Under the pieces are notes generated by a model, which worked only from the letters and a program-made list of their open reading frames with translations, was not told the DNA's origin and did no database searches. Of a stretch of 64,000 bases of DNA, positions 1-10,008 are shown piece after piece. Position 1 is the first letter of the stretch; every line of letters begins with the position of its first letter. A program made the position numbers and the translations under genes. The stretch covers positions 113,872,136-113,936,135 of the forward strand of contig CM046442.1 of assembly GCA_025506515.1 (NCBI GenBank), written 5' to 3'. Source of the stretch: Flaveria trinervia. Lineage: Eukaryota > Streptophyta > Magnoliopsida > Asterales > Asteraceae.

Positions 1-1020
1 CCTGACACTAAGACGGTTATATTTGATGATGAAGAAGAAGAGGAAGAAGAAGAGCCTATGCCGGAGGCAGCACAAGGGTACAACTATGGGGCATTTCAAA
101 GATGTAAGCCCCTAACCTTCGATGGTAATGACACTGCTGCTGCTACTAACCGGTGGGTGAGAGATATGGAAGTTGTTCTGAAGATCAGCAAGTGCCGAGA
201 GGACTAGAAGGTGAAGTTCACCGCCCACTCCTTTGTGGACTCGGCCTTGTGCTAGTGGGACAATATTGTCCAAGTTGAGGGTAGTCGGGCTATCAGAAGA
301 ATGAGATGGCCGGAGTTGAAGAGGCTGGTGACTTGAGGAGTTCTGTCCTCACCGTGAGATGGACAAAGTTGAGAGGGAGTTCCTGTAGCTGGAGGCTGGA
401 ATGATGACACATCAGCAATACACCACCAAGTTTAACGAGATGGCACATCTGGTGCCGGATCAAGTGACACCATTGTCATGAAAGATCAAGAGGTACATTC
501 AGGGCTTGCCGGCGGATATCCGTAGGCATATGATCGTTGGCCGACCGAGCACGTTTAGGTTGGCGGTTGATTTGGAGGGGAGATTATACGATGAAAGAAC
601 TGTGGTGGTGACAGAAGCTAGCAAGAAAGGAGGGGGTGATCGGAATTGGAATGGGAAGCAATTTAGACGTGGCGGAGCCGCTCCAAGTAACAAACGTGCA
701 TGGGTAGATGACCGGCGTGTGGTCATATCCGGTGCAGGGTCGAGAAGGTGTGTCAAGTGTGGACAAAAACACCCCGGGGAATCTAGATTGGGGACCAATG
801 TCTGTTTACATTAAGGAAGAACCGGACATGTGGGGAAGAACTGTGGTGTGAGGAGGTGTTATTCTTGTGGTGAGGAAGGCCACATGAGCAGGGATTGCAA
901 GAAGCCGAGGGCTGAAGGTTCGGGAGTGAATAAGACTGGAGGAGAAGGGCAGAGGGCAAGTGCCAGAGCGTTCACGATGACACAGAGGGAGGCTAGAACA
1001 GACCCCAATGTTGTGTCAGG
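1..1020 (+). pseudogene. gag of element A (decayed)
   Basis: Retrotransposon gag, the capsid and nucleocapsid protein that packages element RNA. The start lies outside the window. It opens with an acidic run of GAA/GAG codons, then a retrotrans_gag region (RWVRDMEVVL, later PADIRRHM). CCHC zinc-knuckle remnants follow: CVKCGQKH near 745, and an intact CYSCGEEGHMSRDC at about 857-898. In-frame stops at 205 and 386 (both CAG to TAG) and 253 (TGG to TAG) are clear against the homologous sequence in element C or B. An extra base near 335 shifts the frame, and a TAA at 812-814 breaks the zinc-finger region. Not functional. Confidence 0.85.
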
Positions 1021-2253
1021 TATGTTTCTAGTAAACCGAACTTTAGCCTCTGTGTTATTTGATTCTGGTGCTAGTAAAAGTTTATTTCTACTGCTTTCTG
1101 TGCTAAACTGCCTGTTAGTAGAAGGAGTGTAAATGCGCCCTTTGGTGTAGAAACTGCCATAGGAAGGTCTACCTAGATTTATGAGATGATAGAGGGTTGT
1201 GACATAGAACTAGAAGGTCACAAGTTTCCTGTTAGACCATTTGTGATGACCTTAGTCGGGTTTGACGTAGTCCTAGAAATGGATTGGTTGGCGGACTACG
1301 AGGCGAACATTGAGTGTCACAAAAAGATGGTTCGATTAACAGCGCCTGACAGGAGTACCATGATGGTTTATGGTGATCGAGTCACGACTATTCCAACCGT
1401 GATTTCAATGGAGGTGGAGGGAAAGTGCATGAGGCGTGGATGTAGTGTCTACTTAGCCTATGTGAAGGATGTGGATACGCCAACATCACAACTGATCGAC
1501 GTACCTGTGGTGTGTGACTTTTTAGACGTGTATCCCGAGGACTTATCAGGAGTGCCACCTGACCGCAAGAATGAGTTCCAGATTGACTTGATACCAGGTG
1601 CCCAACTTGTTGCTAAGGCACCTTATCGATTGGCTCCGATCGTGATGAAAGAGTGGATGGAACAATTGCAGGAGTTGCTTGATAATGGGTTCATTAGACC
1701 GAGTATCTCTCCTTAGGGTGCTCCGGTCTTATTTGTGAAGAAGAAATACGGTAGCATGAGAATGTGTATAGACTACCGTGAGCTGAACAAGTTGATGGTG
1801 AAGAATCGGAACCCGTTACCAAGAATTGATGATCTTTTTTATCAGCTTCAGGGTGCCAGTTAGTTCTCGAGGATAGACCTTTGATCTGGATACCATCAGT
1901 TGAAAGTAAAGGAGTAGGATATTCCTAAAATAGCATTTCGCATGCGTTATGGACACTACGAGTTTCTTGTTATGTCTTTTGGTTTGACCAACGCGCCAGC
2001 TGCTTTCATGGACGAGATGAATCGAGCATGTCGGCCGATGTTGCATAAATTAGTGATTTTGTTTATCAATGATATCTTGATTTATTCCAAGAGTGGGGAT
2101 GAGCAAGCCGGACACATTCAAGAGATGTTGGAGACATTATGAAGAGAGAGGTTGTATAATAAATTCTCGAAGTGCGCAATCTGGTTGCGCGAGGTTCAGT
2201 TTTTGGGTCATGTAGTAAATCCTGGTGGGATTATGGTGGACCCGGCAAAGGTG
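1021..2253 (+). pseudogene. protease and reverse transcriptase of element A (decayed)
   Basis: Aspartic protease and RT of the pol polyprotein. The protease keeps its DSGAS active site near 1060-1074, then loses frame just after it. From 1186 the frame is open to a TAG at 1714 (ancestral TGG, as in elements B and C). RT continues through stops at 1861 (TGG to TAG), 1882 (CGA to TGA) and 1915. Recognisable blocks are YRLAP, the DYRELNKL region, FLVMSFGLTNAPAAFMD, and FINDILIYSK. The last is the catalytic xxDD motif, normally FIDDIL, with the first Asp changed to Asn. RT stops abruptly after DPAKVEA, where an internal deletion begins. Confidence 0.9.
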
Positions 2254-2812
2254 GAAGCGAAGATTTGGTGGTTTATCCTGATGCTTCCTACTTGGGGATG
2301 GGATGTGTGTTGATGCAGAGAGGAAATGTTATAGCGTATGTATCCCGAAAGTTGAAAGTTCATGAGGTCAATTATCTCACTCCCGACTTGGAGCTAGCAG
2401 CTGTGGTCTTTGCGTTAAAAACATGGAGGCACTGTCTATACGAGTTGAAGAGCACCATATTCAGCCGAGATACATAGGGCCTTTTCGAATCATTGCTAGA
2501 ATAGGAGAGGTGGCTTATAGATTGGAGTTACCAGATGAGTTAAGTAGAATTCATCTGACATTCCATGTATCTCATCTAAGAAAGTGCTTAGCAGATGAGA
2601 ATATGATTGTACCATTAAAGGATATCGAGGTAGATGAACTGCGCAATTATGTGGAGCAACCAGTGGCGATCATTGATCGTAAACAGAAGAGGTTGAGAAA
2701 TAAAGTTGTTCCTCTTGTTCGTGTAAAGTGGAAGCACAAAAAGGAATCTGATTCTACATGGGAGACTGAAGAAGAGATGAGACAGCAGTACCCGCGATTG
2801 TTTGAGGAATAA
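2254..2812 (+). pseudogene. fused RNase H and integrase C-terminus/chromodomain remnant of element A
   Basis: Two internal deletions stitched this together. RNase H starts at about 2254 (DLVVYPDASY, then RGNVIAYVSRKLK) directly after RT. The roughly 75-codon connection region present in B (SFLGLAGYYRRF and the following residues) is missing. At about 2455-2466, after WRHCLYELKSTI, the sequence jumps to RYIGPFRIIARIGEVAYRLE, the integrase C-terminal region, so the zinc finger and DDE core are gone. The tail (FHVSHLRKCLADE, then WKHKKESDSTWETEEEMR) is the chromodomain-like end, which in chromoviruses is thought to guide integration. It ends at a TAA at 2810-2812, as in B. Confidence 0.88.
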
Positions 2813-2831
2813 CAGGTTTTGGGGACGAAAC

Positions 2832-2836
2832 CTATA
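2832..2836. repeat. Target-site duplication CTATA, left copy (element B)
   Basis: CTATA immediately before TGTTAGGCCCC, matched by CTATA at 12342-12346 directly after the other LTR end. Five bases is the normal Ty3/gypsy duplication. Confidence 0.92.
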
Positions 2837-5021
2837 TGTTAGGCCCCGATCCTGGGACGCTTACAGCTGGTGATTCATCGCACGTAAAACATATACTTTA
2901 CACTTATTCCTCAAAACATTGCAGTGAAGAACATAAAACAAATGGCATTTCATTTCATCCTAAAAACTTTTTCAAAATAATGCATCGTTTGTTGGTTACA
3001 AAATTACATTGTTATATTACATCACAAAAACCTTAATTAAATGGATGCCATCCAAAAGAGCTGAGTAGCCGCCATGTGCCATCCTCAACAACGTTTACCT
3101 GCCAACTAAAAACGTATAAAAGTCAGCGTCGCTGAGTGAGTTCTAGTTTTATAAATAAACATACATAAATCGTTATTTATTTCTTTACAGAGTCCATACT
3201 ATACGTTTTATACGTTCGTGGTCATACATCATACGTACATACAGATAATATCATTGTTATCTTCCATTACGTTCATTAATCTTCGTTAATTCGTTACATC
3301 TTGTGACATGTACAATACCCCAAACATTGTGAACGAAGCTGGTTACTGGACCTGAGGTCTTTCATAGACCCCGAACATTGTGCACGAAGCTGACTCTAGT
3401 ACCTGGGGCAAGTACATTCATATATCATCTTTTCTTTTCATTCCGGATCAATGCCATATGCTATACCCCGAACATTATGCACGAAGCTGCTTAATGGGCC
3501 TGAGGTCTATCATAGACCCCGAACATTATGCACGAAGCTGACTCCAGTACCTGGGGCAAGCGGCAAGGATCCCATACATATGGTCAATCACAAGGATTGG
3601 ACCCTAGTATGCATCCTTCTAGGGTAGCTAACCCGCACACAGTTGAGCTAACACCCTTCATTGGGTGTGGACCTCCATACATTTGCTTGCAAGGCTTTTT
3701 ACGTTCATTCATTCGTGAATGCATGCATTCATTCATCATGTTCCTCATTCATTATCTTTCACTTTACGTTACATAATACTTTCGGTTCATTCATTAACAT
3801 AACACATAAAGCCATGGAAAGATAAACATTCATCATTATAGGAACATAACATAACATACCAGTCATACATCATCACAGGGCATTATACATACATAACATA
3901 CATCATGCACAATCATGAAACATCATCATCATCATCATCATTAATAACATGCCCATCATACTATCTATGACCCCAAAAGTCAACTTATAGTCCCCCGAGG
4001 ATTTCCCAAGTCAAAGCCTACTTTACACATTTTCCCCAAAAATTAGAAAAATATTCTAAGTCCTAGGCGCATGGGCACTATGCAGGCGCATGGACACTAT
4101 TCAGGCGCATGGGGAACACTTAGGCGCATGGGCCACGCATGGGTACTGTTCGGGCGCATGGGGATTCCTGGACGTCTGAACCCTTAGTAAATTCCAGCCC
4201 AATCTAGGCACATGGATACTATTCAGATGCATGAACACTTAGGCGTATGGGCCACTTGGGCGCATGGGCACTATTGGGGTGCATGGCCCTACACTTAGTC
4301 ATCCGACTAATATTTCTAGGCACATGTGCCACTAATCAGGTGCATGGGCTGAACTTAAACATTTCTAAGGCAAATTTTGGGCTCATGAGCTACTGTTTAG
4401 GCGCATGACTTACACTTAATTCTTTCTAAGGAACTTTCAGACGTATGGACACTTATCTAGGCGCATGAGCATTCTGTAAAACATGTTTCTAGGATATTTT
4501 CCATCCTAATCATCGAACCTATCTGTTCTAAGCATAATGTGGCTATTCTAAACATGAGTAGCCTATAAACTCGTAAAAATCATTTTAATACGTTTTCAGC
4601 CCCAAAGATAGTTTAAAACATGTAAAACCGGGGTCTAGATCTCACCTGGTGCAACTTGGGTGTTCTTCCTTTTAACCCGCTTGCAAAGAGTTCAAAACAC
4701 CTAGAAATAACATCCAAACACATATGCACGAGCACAAACACAACACATAAGCACATAGTCACATAACCGGGCTAAAACCGTCATAAACACATAAAAACAA
4801 CGAATTCTTACCTTGAATTTGATTTCTTCTTCTTCTTCTTCAAAAACGAGAGTTCCTCTGCTCTCTCTCCCTGAAATGAGGGTGGGCGGCCATGCCCACC
4901 TTTACACCAACTTTTCAAAGATTTTTGTCCTTTTACATTTTTAGTACCTTCACTTGGACCTTATTGCCTTTCTTGCTTTTATTCTTATTTCTTGACTTTA
5001 AAAAAAGATCCCTGTGTTACA
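2837..5021 (-). repeat. 3' LTR of element B
   Basis: 2185 bp. On the plus strand it begins TGTTAGGCCCCGATCC and ends CTGTGTTACA. It matches 10009-12341 along its length. It is shorter because a stretch present in the right LTR at about 11809-11864 is missing near 4570, apparently by deletion between short ATAAAC repeats, and because the GCGCATG array is shorter. Near 3310-3560 are several copies of a unit containing CCCCGAACATTGTGCACGAAG. Confidence 0.95.
4066..4470. repeat. GCGCATGG minisatellite array in the 3' LTR of B
   Basis: Degenerate units of about 17-20 bp built on AGGCGCATGGGCACTAT, some altered to GCACATG, GCGTATG or GTGCATG. The array lies just before the segment shared with the LTRs of A and C (on the minus strand, the TTTTCTGA...CTTTGACTT block), the same slot as the arrays in those LTRs. 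Confidence 0.85.
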
Positions 5022-5038
5022 AGTCCACCCCCCTTATA
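5022..5038 (-). other. Polypurine tract of element B
   Basis: On the minus strand TATATAAGGGGGGTGGACT precedes the 3' LTR start TGTAACAC. This purine run primes plus-strand DNA synthesis. The same tract occurs in element A at 12347-12361. Confidence 0.9.
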
Positions 5039-5060
5039 TAGGTTTCGTCACTGAAACCTG

Positions 5061-6571
5061 TTATTCGTTGAACATATGAGGATAATGTTGCCTCATCTCC
5101 TCCTCGGTCTCCCATGTAGACTCGGATCCCTTCCTGTGCTTCCATTGTACACGCACAAGGAAACCACTTTATTTCCCAGTCTCTTCTCTTTACGATCGAT
5201 GATTGCCACTGGATGCTCCACATAATTGAGACTTTCATCAACTTCAATGTCCTCCAGTGGAACAATCATGTCTTCATCAGCTATACACTTTCTCAAATGA
5301 GATACATGGAATGTCGGGTGAATTCCACTTAACTCATCACGCAACTCCAATCTATAGGCCACCTCTCCCACTCGAGCAATGATTTGGAAAGGGCCTACAT
5401 ACCTTGGGCTCAACTTGCCCCGCTTCCTAAATCGGATAATACCCTTCCAATGTGAGACCTTCAACATGACCTGGTCACCCACCTGGAACTCAATTGGTCT
5501 GCATCGTTTATCGGGATACGACTTTTGTCTATCTTTAGATGCCTTCATGAAGGCTTTGATCCTTTCCAGCTTCTCGGTAGTAGCCTCGATTACCTTGACG
5601 CTTCCCAACTCTTTCTGAGCAATGTCACCCCAACAAACAAGTGTTCTGCATCTCCTACCGTATAACATCTCGTATGGTGGCATACCAATGCTGGCATGAT
5701 AACTATTGTTGTACAAGAATTCAGCTAACGGTAAGTGGTCGTCCCAACTTCCCCCAAAATCAATCACACATGCCCGAAGCATGTCTTCCAACGTCTGAAT
5801 GGTCCTTTCTAACTGACCATCAGTTTGGGGATGATAAGCCATGCTAATATGTAACCTCGTCCCCATGGCATTGTGGAATTTCTTCCAGAATTTAGATGTA
5901 AACAGGGTGTCACGATTCAACACAATAGACACCGGCACACCATGATGAGTTACAATCTCCTTGATGAACAGGTCAGCCAACCTCTCGGATGAATATGTCT
6001 CGCGGATCGGTAGGAAGTGGGCACTCTTCGTCAAACGGTCAACAATCACCCATATGGCATCGTACCCCTTCGGAGTACGTGACAGCTTCGTAATGAAATC
6101 CATGGTGATGTGCTCCCACTTCCATTCTGGTATATCCAAAGGTTGGATCTTCCCATACGGCTTTTGATGTTCTGCCTTCACTTGCAAACAAGTAAGGCAC
6201 TTGTTCACATACTCCACCACGTCACGCTTCATACATGGCCACCAATAATCCTTCTTCATGTCTTGGTACATCTTTGTGGCACCAGGATGGATAGAGTATC
6301 GGGTCTTGTGAGCTTCGTCCATAATCTTCACACGTAGATTCCCGAAACGAGGAATCCACACCCGTCCAAATCGAGTTTTAGCACCAAGCGTGTTTTCACT
6401 CAATTCCCTAACCAGACCTCTCATTCTTTCAGAGTTTAGATGATCTTCTTTTAATGCCTCATCCTGAAACTCCTTGACTTGCTTCATTACATCAGAGGTC
6501 ATGATTAGTTGGTATGCTTTCACCCGAATTGGCTCGGGCCTCTCCTTCCGGCTAAGAGCATCAGCCACCAC
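5061..6571 (-). pseudogene. integrase with chromodomain-like tail, element B
   Basis: Integrase part of pol, which inserts the cDNA into chromatin. It runs from ADALSRKERPEP at the RNase H-integrase linker to a TAA at 5061-5063. The HHCC zinc finger (HKTRYSIHPGATKMY, then CLTCLQVK) is intact, and the core begins with MDFITKL. The second catalytic position, usually SDRD, reads LNRDTLF, so a catalytic Asp appears changed to Asn. The Glu segment QTDGQLERTIQTLE is present. The GPFQIIARVGEVAYRL block and a chromodomain-like tail follow. A one-base deletion near 5155 shifts the frame just before the tail, which continues in another frame (STWETEEEMRQHY). Probably inactive. Confidence 0.9.
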
Positions 6572-7800
6572 GTTAGCTTGTCCGGATGGTAATGGATCTC
6601 ACAATCATAATCCTTTATGAGCTCCAACCATCGGCTCTACCTGATATTTAGGTCCTTCTGCTCAAAGAAGTACTTTAAGCTCTTGTGGTCAGTGAAGATG
6701 GTGCACTTCGTTCCATACAGATAATGCCTCTAAATCTTTAGTGCAAAGACCACAGCCACTAGTTCCAAGTCATGAGTAGGGTAGTTGACCTCATGAACCT
6801 TCAGCTGTCGGGATGCGTAGGCTATAACTTTCCCTCTTTGCATTAACACACACCCCAACCCCGAGTAAGAAGCGTCTGAATACACCACCAAATCTTCGCT
6901 TCCATCGGGTAACGACAAGACAGGATCTTGAGTCCACCTCGCCTTCAACTCCTCGAATGCCTTCTTCTGAGCCTGACCCCATACATACTTTACATCCTTC
7001 CAGGTCAACTTAGTCAGTGGAGAAGCAATCTTAGAGAAGTCTTGGATAAATCTCCTATAGTAGCCCGCCAAACCCAAGAAACTACGAATCTCGGATGGCG
7101 TCTTTGGAGACTTCCATTGTATCACCGCCTCTACCTTAGCCGGGTCCACCATAATCCCATCGGGATTCACCACATGACCCAAGAACTGAACTTTGCGTAA
7201 CCAAAACGCGCACTTGGAGAATTTTGCATACAACTTCTCCCTTCTTAACGTCTCCAGAACCTCCTGAATATGACCGGCATGCTCAATCTCATTCTTCGAA
7301 TAAATCAGAATATCATCAATAAACACAATCACCGATTTATCCAGCATCATCCGACACACTCGATTCATCAGATCCATAAAAGCAGCTGGCACATTGGTCA
7401 AACCAAATGACATAACGAGGAACTCATAGTGACCGTAGCGCGTGCGAAAAGCCGTTTTAGGAATGTCCTGCTCCTTCACCTTCAGCTGATGGTAACCAGA
7501 TCGAAGATCTATCCTTGGAAACCAACTGGCACCTTGGAGCTGATCAAACAGATCATCTATTCTTGGTAGGGGGTATCGGTTTTTCACTGTCAACTTGTTC
7601 AGCTCTCGGTAGTCAATACACATCCTCATACTACCGTCTTTCTTCTTCACAAATAATACCGGAGCACCCCATGGAGAGATACTCGGCCTAATGAACCCCT
7701 TATCTAGTAGTTCTTGCAACTGCTCCATTAACTCTTTCATCTCAGTCGGAGCCAATCGGTACGGTGCCTTGGCAATGGGTTGAAAAGTCAATTTGGAACT
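6572..7800 (-). pseudogene. reverse transcriptase and RNase H, element B
   Basis: RT and RNase H, which copy element RNA into DNA and degrade the template. An open stretch runs from about 7790 (IAKAPYRLAPTEMKELM) to a TAG at 6730. RT blocks are complete: ISPWGAPVLFVKKKDGSMRM, LPRIDDLFDQL, FRTRYGHYEFLVMSFGL and the intact catalytic FIDDILIYSK. The connection region SFLGLAGYYRRFIQDFSKI leads into RNase H (DLVVYSDASYSGLGCVLMQR, then THDLELVAVVFALKI). The stop at 6730 replaces the Trp of the expected WRHYLYG, consistent with TGG to TAG. RNase H resumes in the same frame afterwards (GTKCTIFTDHKSL). A frameshift near 7790 separates this from protease. Confidence 0.9.
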
Positions 7801-8353
7801 CAACCTCGCAATCTGGTGGCACACCAGGTAGGTCTTCCGGGAATACGTCCGGAAAGTCGCGCACCCCTGGTACTTCAGATAATTGCGGTACCAACACATC
7901 CACATCTTTTATGTATGCCAAGTAGGCACCACATCCGCGTCTCATGCACTTTCCCACCACCACCATTGAAATCACCCTCGGGATTGTCGTGACGCGATCA
8001 CCATAAACCGTCACCTCATTTCCATCAGGCGTTGTCAATCGGATCATCTTCTTACGACACACGATGTTTGCCTCATAGGTTGCTAACCAGTCCATCCCTA
8101 GTACTACATCAAATCCATCCAGGGGTATCACATGTAACCTAGCATCAAACCTATGGCCTTCTAGTTCTATGGCACAGTCCTCTATCACCTCAGTAATTCT
8201 AGTGGACTTACCAATAGCAGTTTCTACATCGAATGGCTCACCAATACATCTACTCTTATTGGGAAACTTAGCACCAAAGGCATCAGAAATGAAACTCCTA
8301 CTAGCACCAGAATCAAGCAACACAGATACAAGAGTTTGGTTTACTAGAAACAT
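7742..8353 (-). pseudogene. aspartic protease, element B
   Basis: Retroviral-type pepsin-like protease that cuts the polyprotein. The frame opens with MFLVNQTLVSVLLDSGASRS, so the catalytic DSG is intact, followed by FISDAFGAKF. The second half has GFDVVLGMDWLATYEANI and ends in the PR-RT linker DVFPEDLPGVPPDCEVEF. The frame then shifts near 7790 and the RT domain continues in another frame. It overlaps the tail of the gag frame, which may reflect decay or a programmed shift; I cannot tell which. Confidence 0.88.
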
Positions 8354-9658
8354 ACTGACACCACGTCAGGATTTGTCCTAGCATCCTCCCGAGTCATCGT
8401 GAAAGCTCGGGCGCTTGCCTTCGGCCCTTCTCCTCCGGCCTTCTTCACCCCAAAACTCTCGGCCCTTGGCTTCTTACACTCCCTACTCATGTGACCACTT
8501 CCCCCACAGTTGAAACACTTCACACCTCCACAGTCTCTAGCCATATGACCAGGTTTCCCACACTTGAAACAGATATTCGACCCCCATTTGCACTCGCCAC
8601 CGTGCTCCTTCCCACACTAGCCACACTTCTCCAACCCAGCACCAGCTGTGACCACACGTCGGTCACCTACCCTCGCCACCTTATTGTTTGGAGCGGCTCT
8701 ACCACGTCCAAACCGTTTCCCATTCCAGTTTCTCCCATCCCTACTCATCTTCTTCTCCTCAACCACTACCACCTCACGCTCATCATATAGTCTACCAGCC
8801 AAATCAACCACTGACCTAAAAGTGCTCGGCCGGGCGGCGATCATATGCCTACGGATATCCGTCGGCAGTCCCTGGATATATCTCTTAATCTTTCATGACA
8901 GTGGCGTCACCTGAGCGAGCACCAGTCGTGCCATTTCATTGAACTTTGTGGTGTACTCTTGGTGCATCATAGTTCCCGCCTCTAGTTGCAGAAACTCTCT
9001 CTCGGCCTTGTACATTTCCCGGTGAGGCAAAACTCCTCTATCACCAACTTCTTCAACTCCGACCATCTCATTCTCCCGATCGCCCGACTACCCTCGGCTT
9101 GGACGATGTTGTCCCACCAGCACAGAGCCGAGTCTACGAATGAGTGGGTAGCGAACTTAACCTTCTGGTCTTCTCGACACTCGCTGATATCAAGTACCGC
9201 CTCCATTTCCCTCACCCACCAGTGAGCCGCAGCGGTAGTGCCGTTTCCAACGAAAGTAGGGGGTTTGCATCTCATAAACACCCCGTAGTTGCAGCCACGG
9301 GTCGCTCCGGCACATGCTCTTCTTCCTCGTCCTCATCATCAGATGGAACTGTCTCAGTCTCGGGCTGTCTTCTTTTGCCCGTAGGTCCACTCCTTTCCTT
9401 TCTCTCTCCCTCTCTAACTGCCTTTATCACTTTCGTCACCGCAAACGGTAGGATCGTCTGCATGACTTGGTGCACTTCTTCCACAACCGCCTCCTTCACT
9501 GAGGCTCTCAGGTTAGCACTCTCATCTCCACCCTCCGGATGAGGGGTTTCTTGTTCTTCATGAACCACTTTCTCGACTCTGGGTCTCACCCTCTTGGGTC
9601 GTGGTTCAGGACCGTGACCTCCACCACGAGAGGCCTTCGAAGATCTACCCCCAGCCAT
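8344..9658 (-). pseudogene. gag of element B
   Basis: Gag from a clear start at 9658 (MAGGRSSKASRGGG, the same start as element C at 27881). It has a basic N-terminus, a helical EEVHQVMQTILPF segment, an acidic DDEDEEEE run, the gag core (ALCWWDNIVQAEGSRA) and two CCHC zinc knuckles near 8545-8470 (CFKCGKPGHMARDC and CFNCGGSGHMSREC). Frames change near 9275 and 9020, and a stop interrupts just before the first knuckle (about 8617). The protein packages RNA in the cytoplasmic particle; this copy could not be made whole. Confidence 0.88.
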
Positions 9659-9992
9659 CTACTAACACACTGAAAGAGTCAAACACCAACATGGTCATTT
9701 AAGAGAACAGCTCAGTTCATGTCAAGTATAGTAAGTCCCTAATTACAGTGGCCAGTTGTGATTAGCCACTCACTTTACTCTTCATACCCCGAGCATTACC
9801 TGTCCTGACTACATTAGTATTTAAATATACATACAACACATAACCACATACCGTGCGCACATAAACTGGTTAACATTACGAAAATACCTGATGGCACGCA
9901 GCTACTCAGATTGGCATCTTATTCCCATTCCGTCCCATTCTCAGTTTAAGTTAAGATTTATTTGGAAAATGTACCCATTTCACTTAAACTTT
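9659..9992 (-). other. Untranslated leader of element B
   Basis: 334 bp between the gag start and the primer-binding site. There is no open frame of note, and no array here, unlike the copia leaders in this window. Confidence 0.7.
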
Positions 9993-10005
9993 GGCTCTGA
10001 TACCA
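9993..10005 (-). other. Primer-binding site of element B
   Basis: Minus strand TGGTATCAGAGCC, complementary to the 3' end of plant initiator tRNA-Met, three bases inside the 5' LTR end. It primes minus-strand DNA synthesis. Confidence 0.93.
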
Positions 10006-10008
10006 AAT

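Noticed and set aside
4066..4470. CRISPR-like regular spacing of short repeats (also at 11236, 13020, 17645 and 57365)
   Set aside because: Plant nuclear DNA; the units are adjacent or degenerate minisatellite words without unique spacers, and there are no cas genes.
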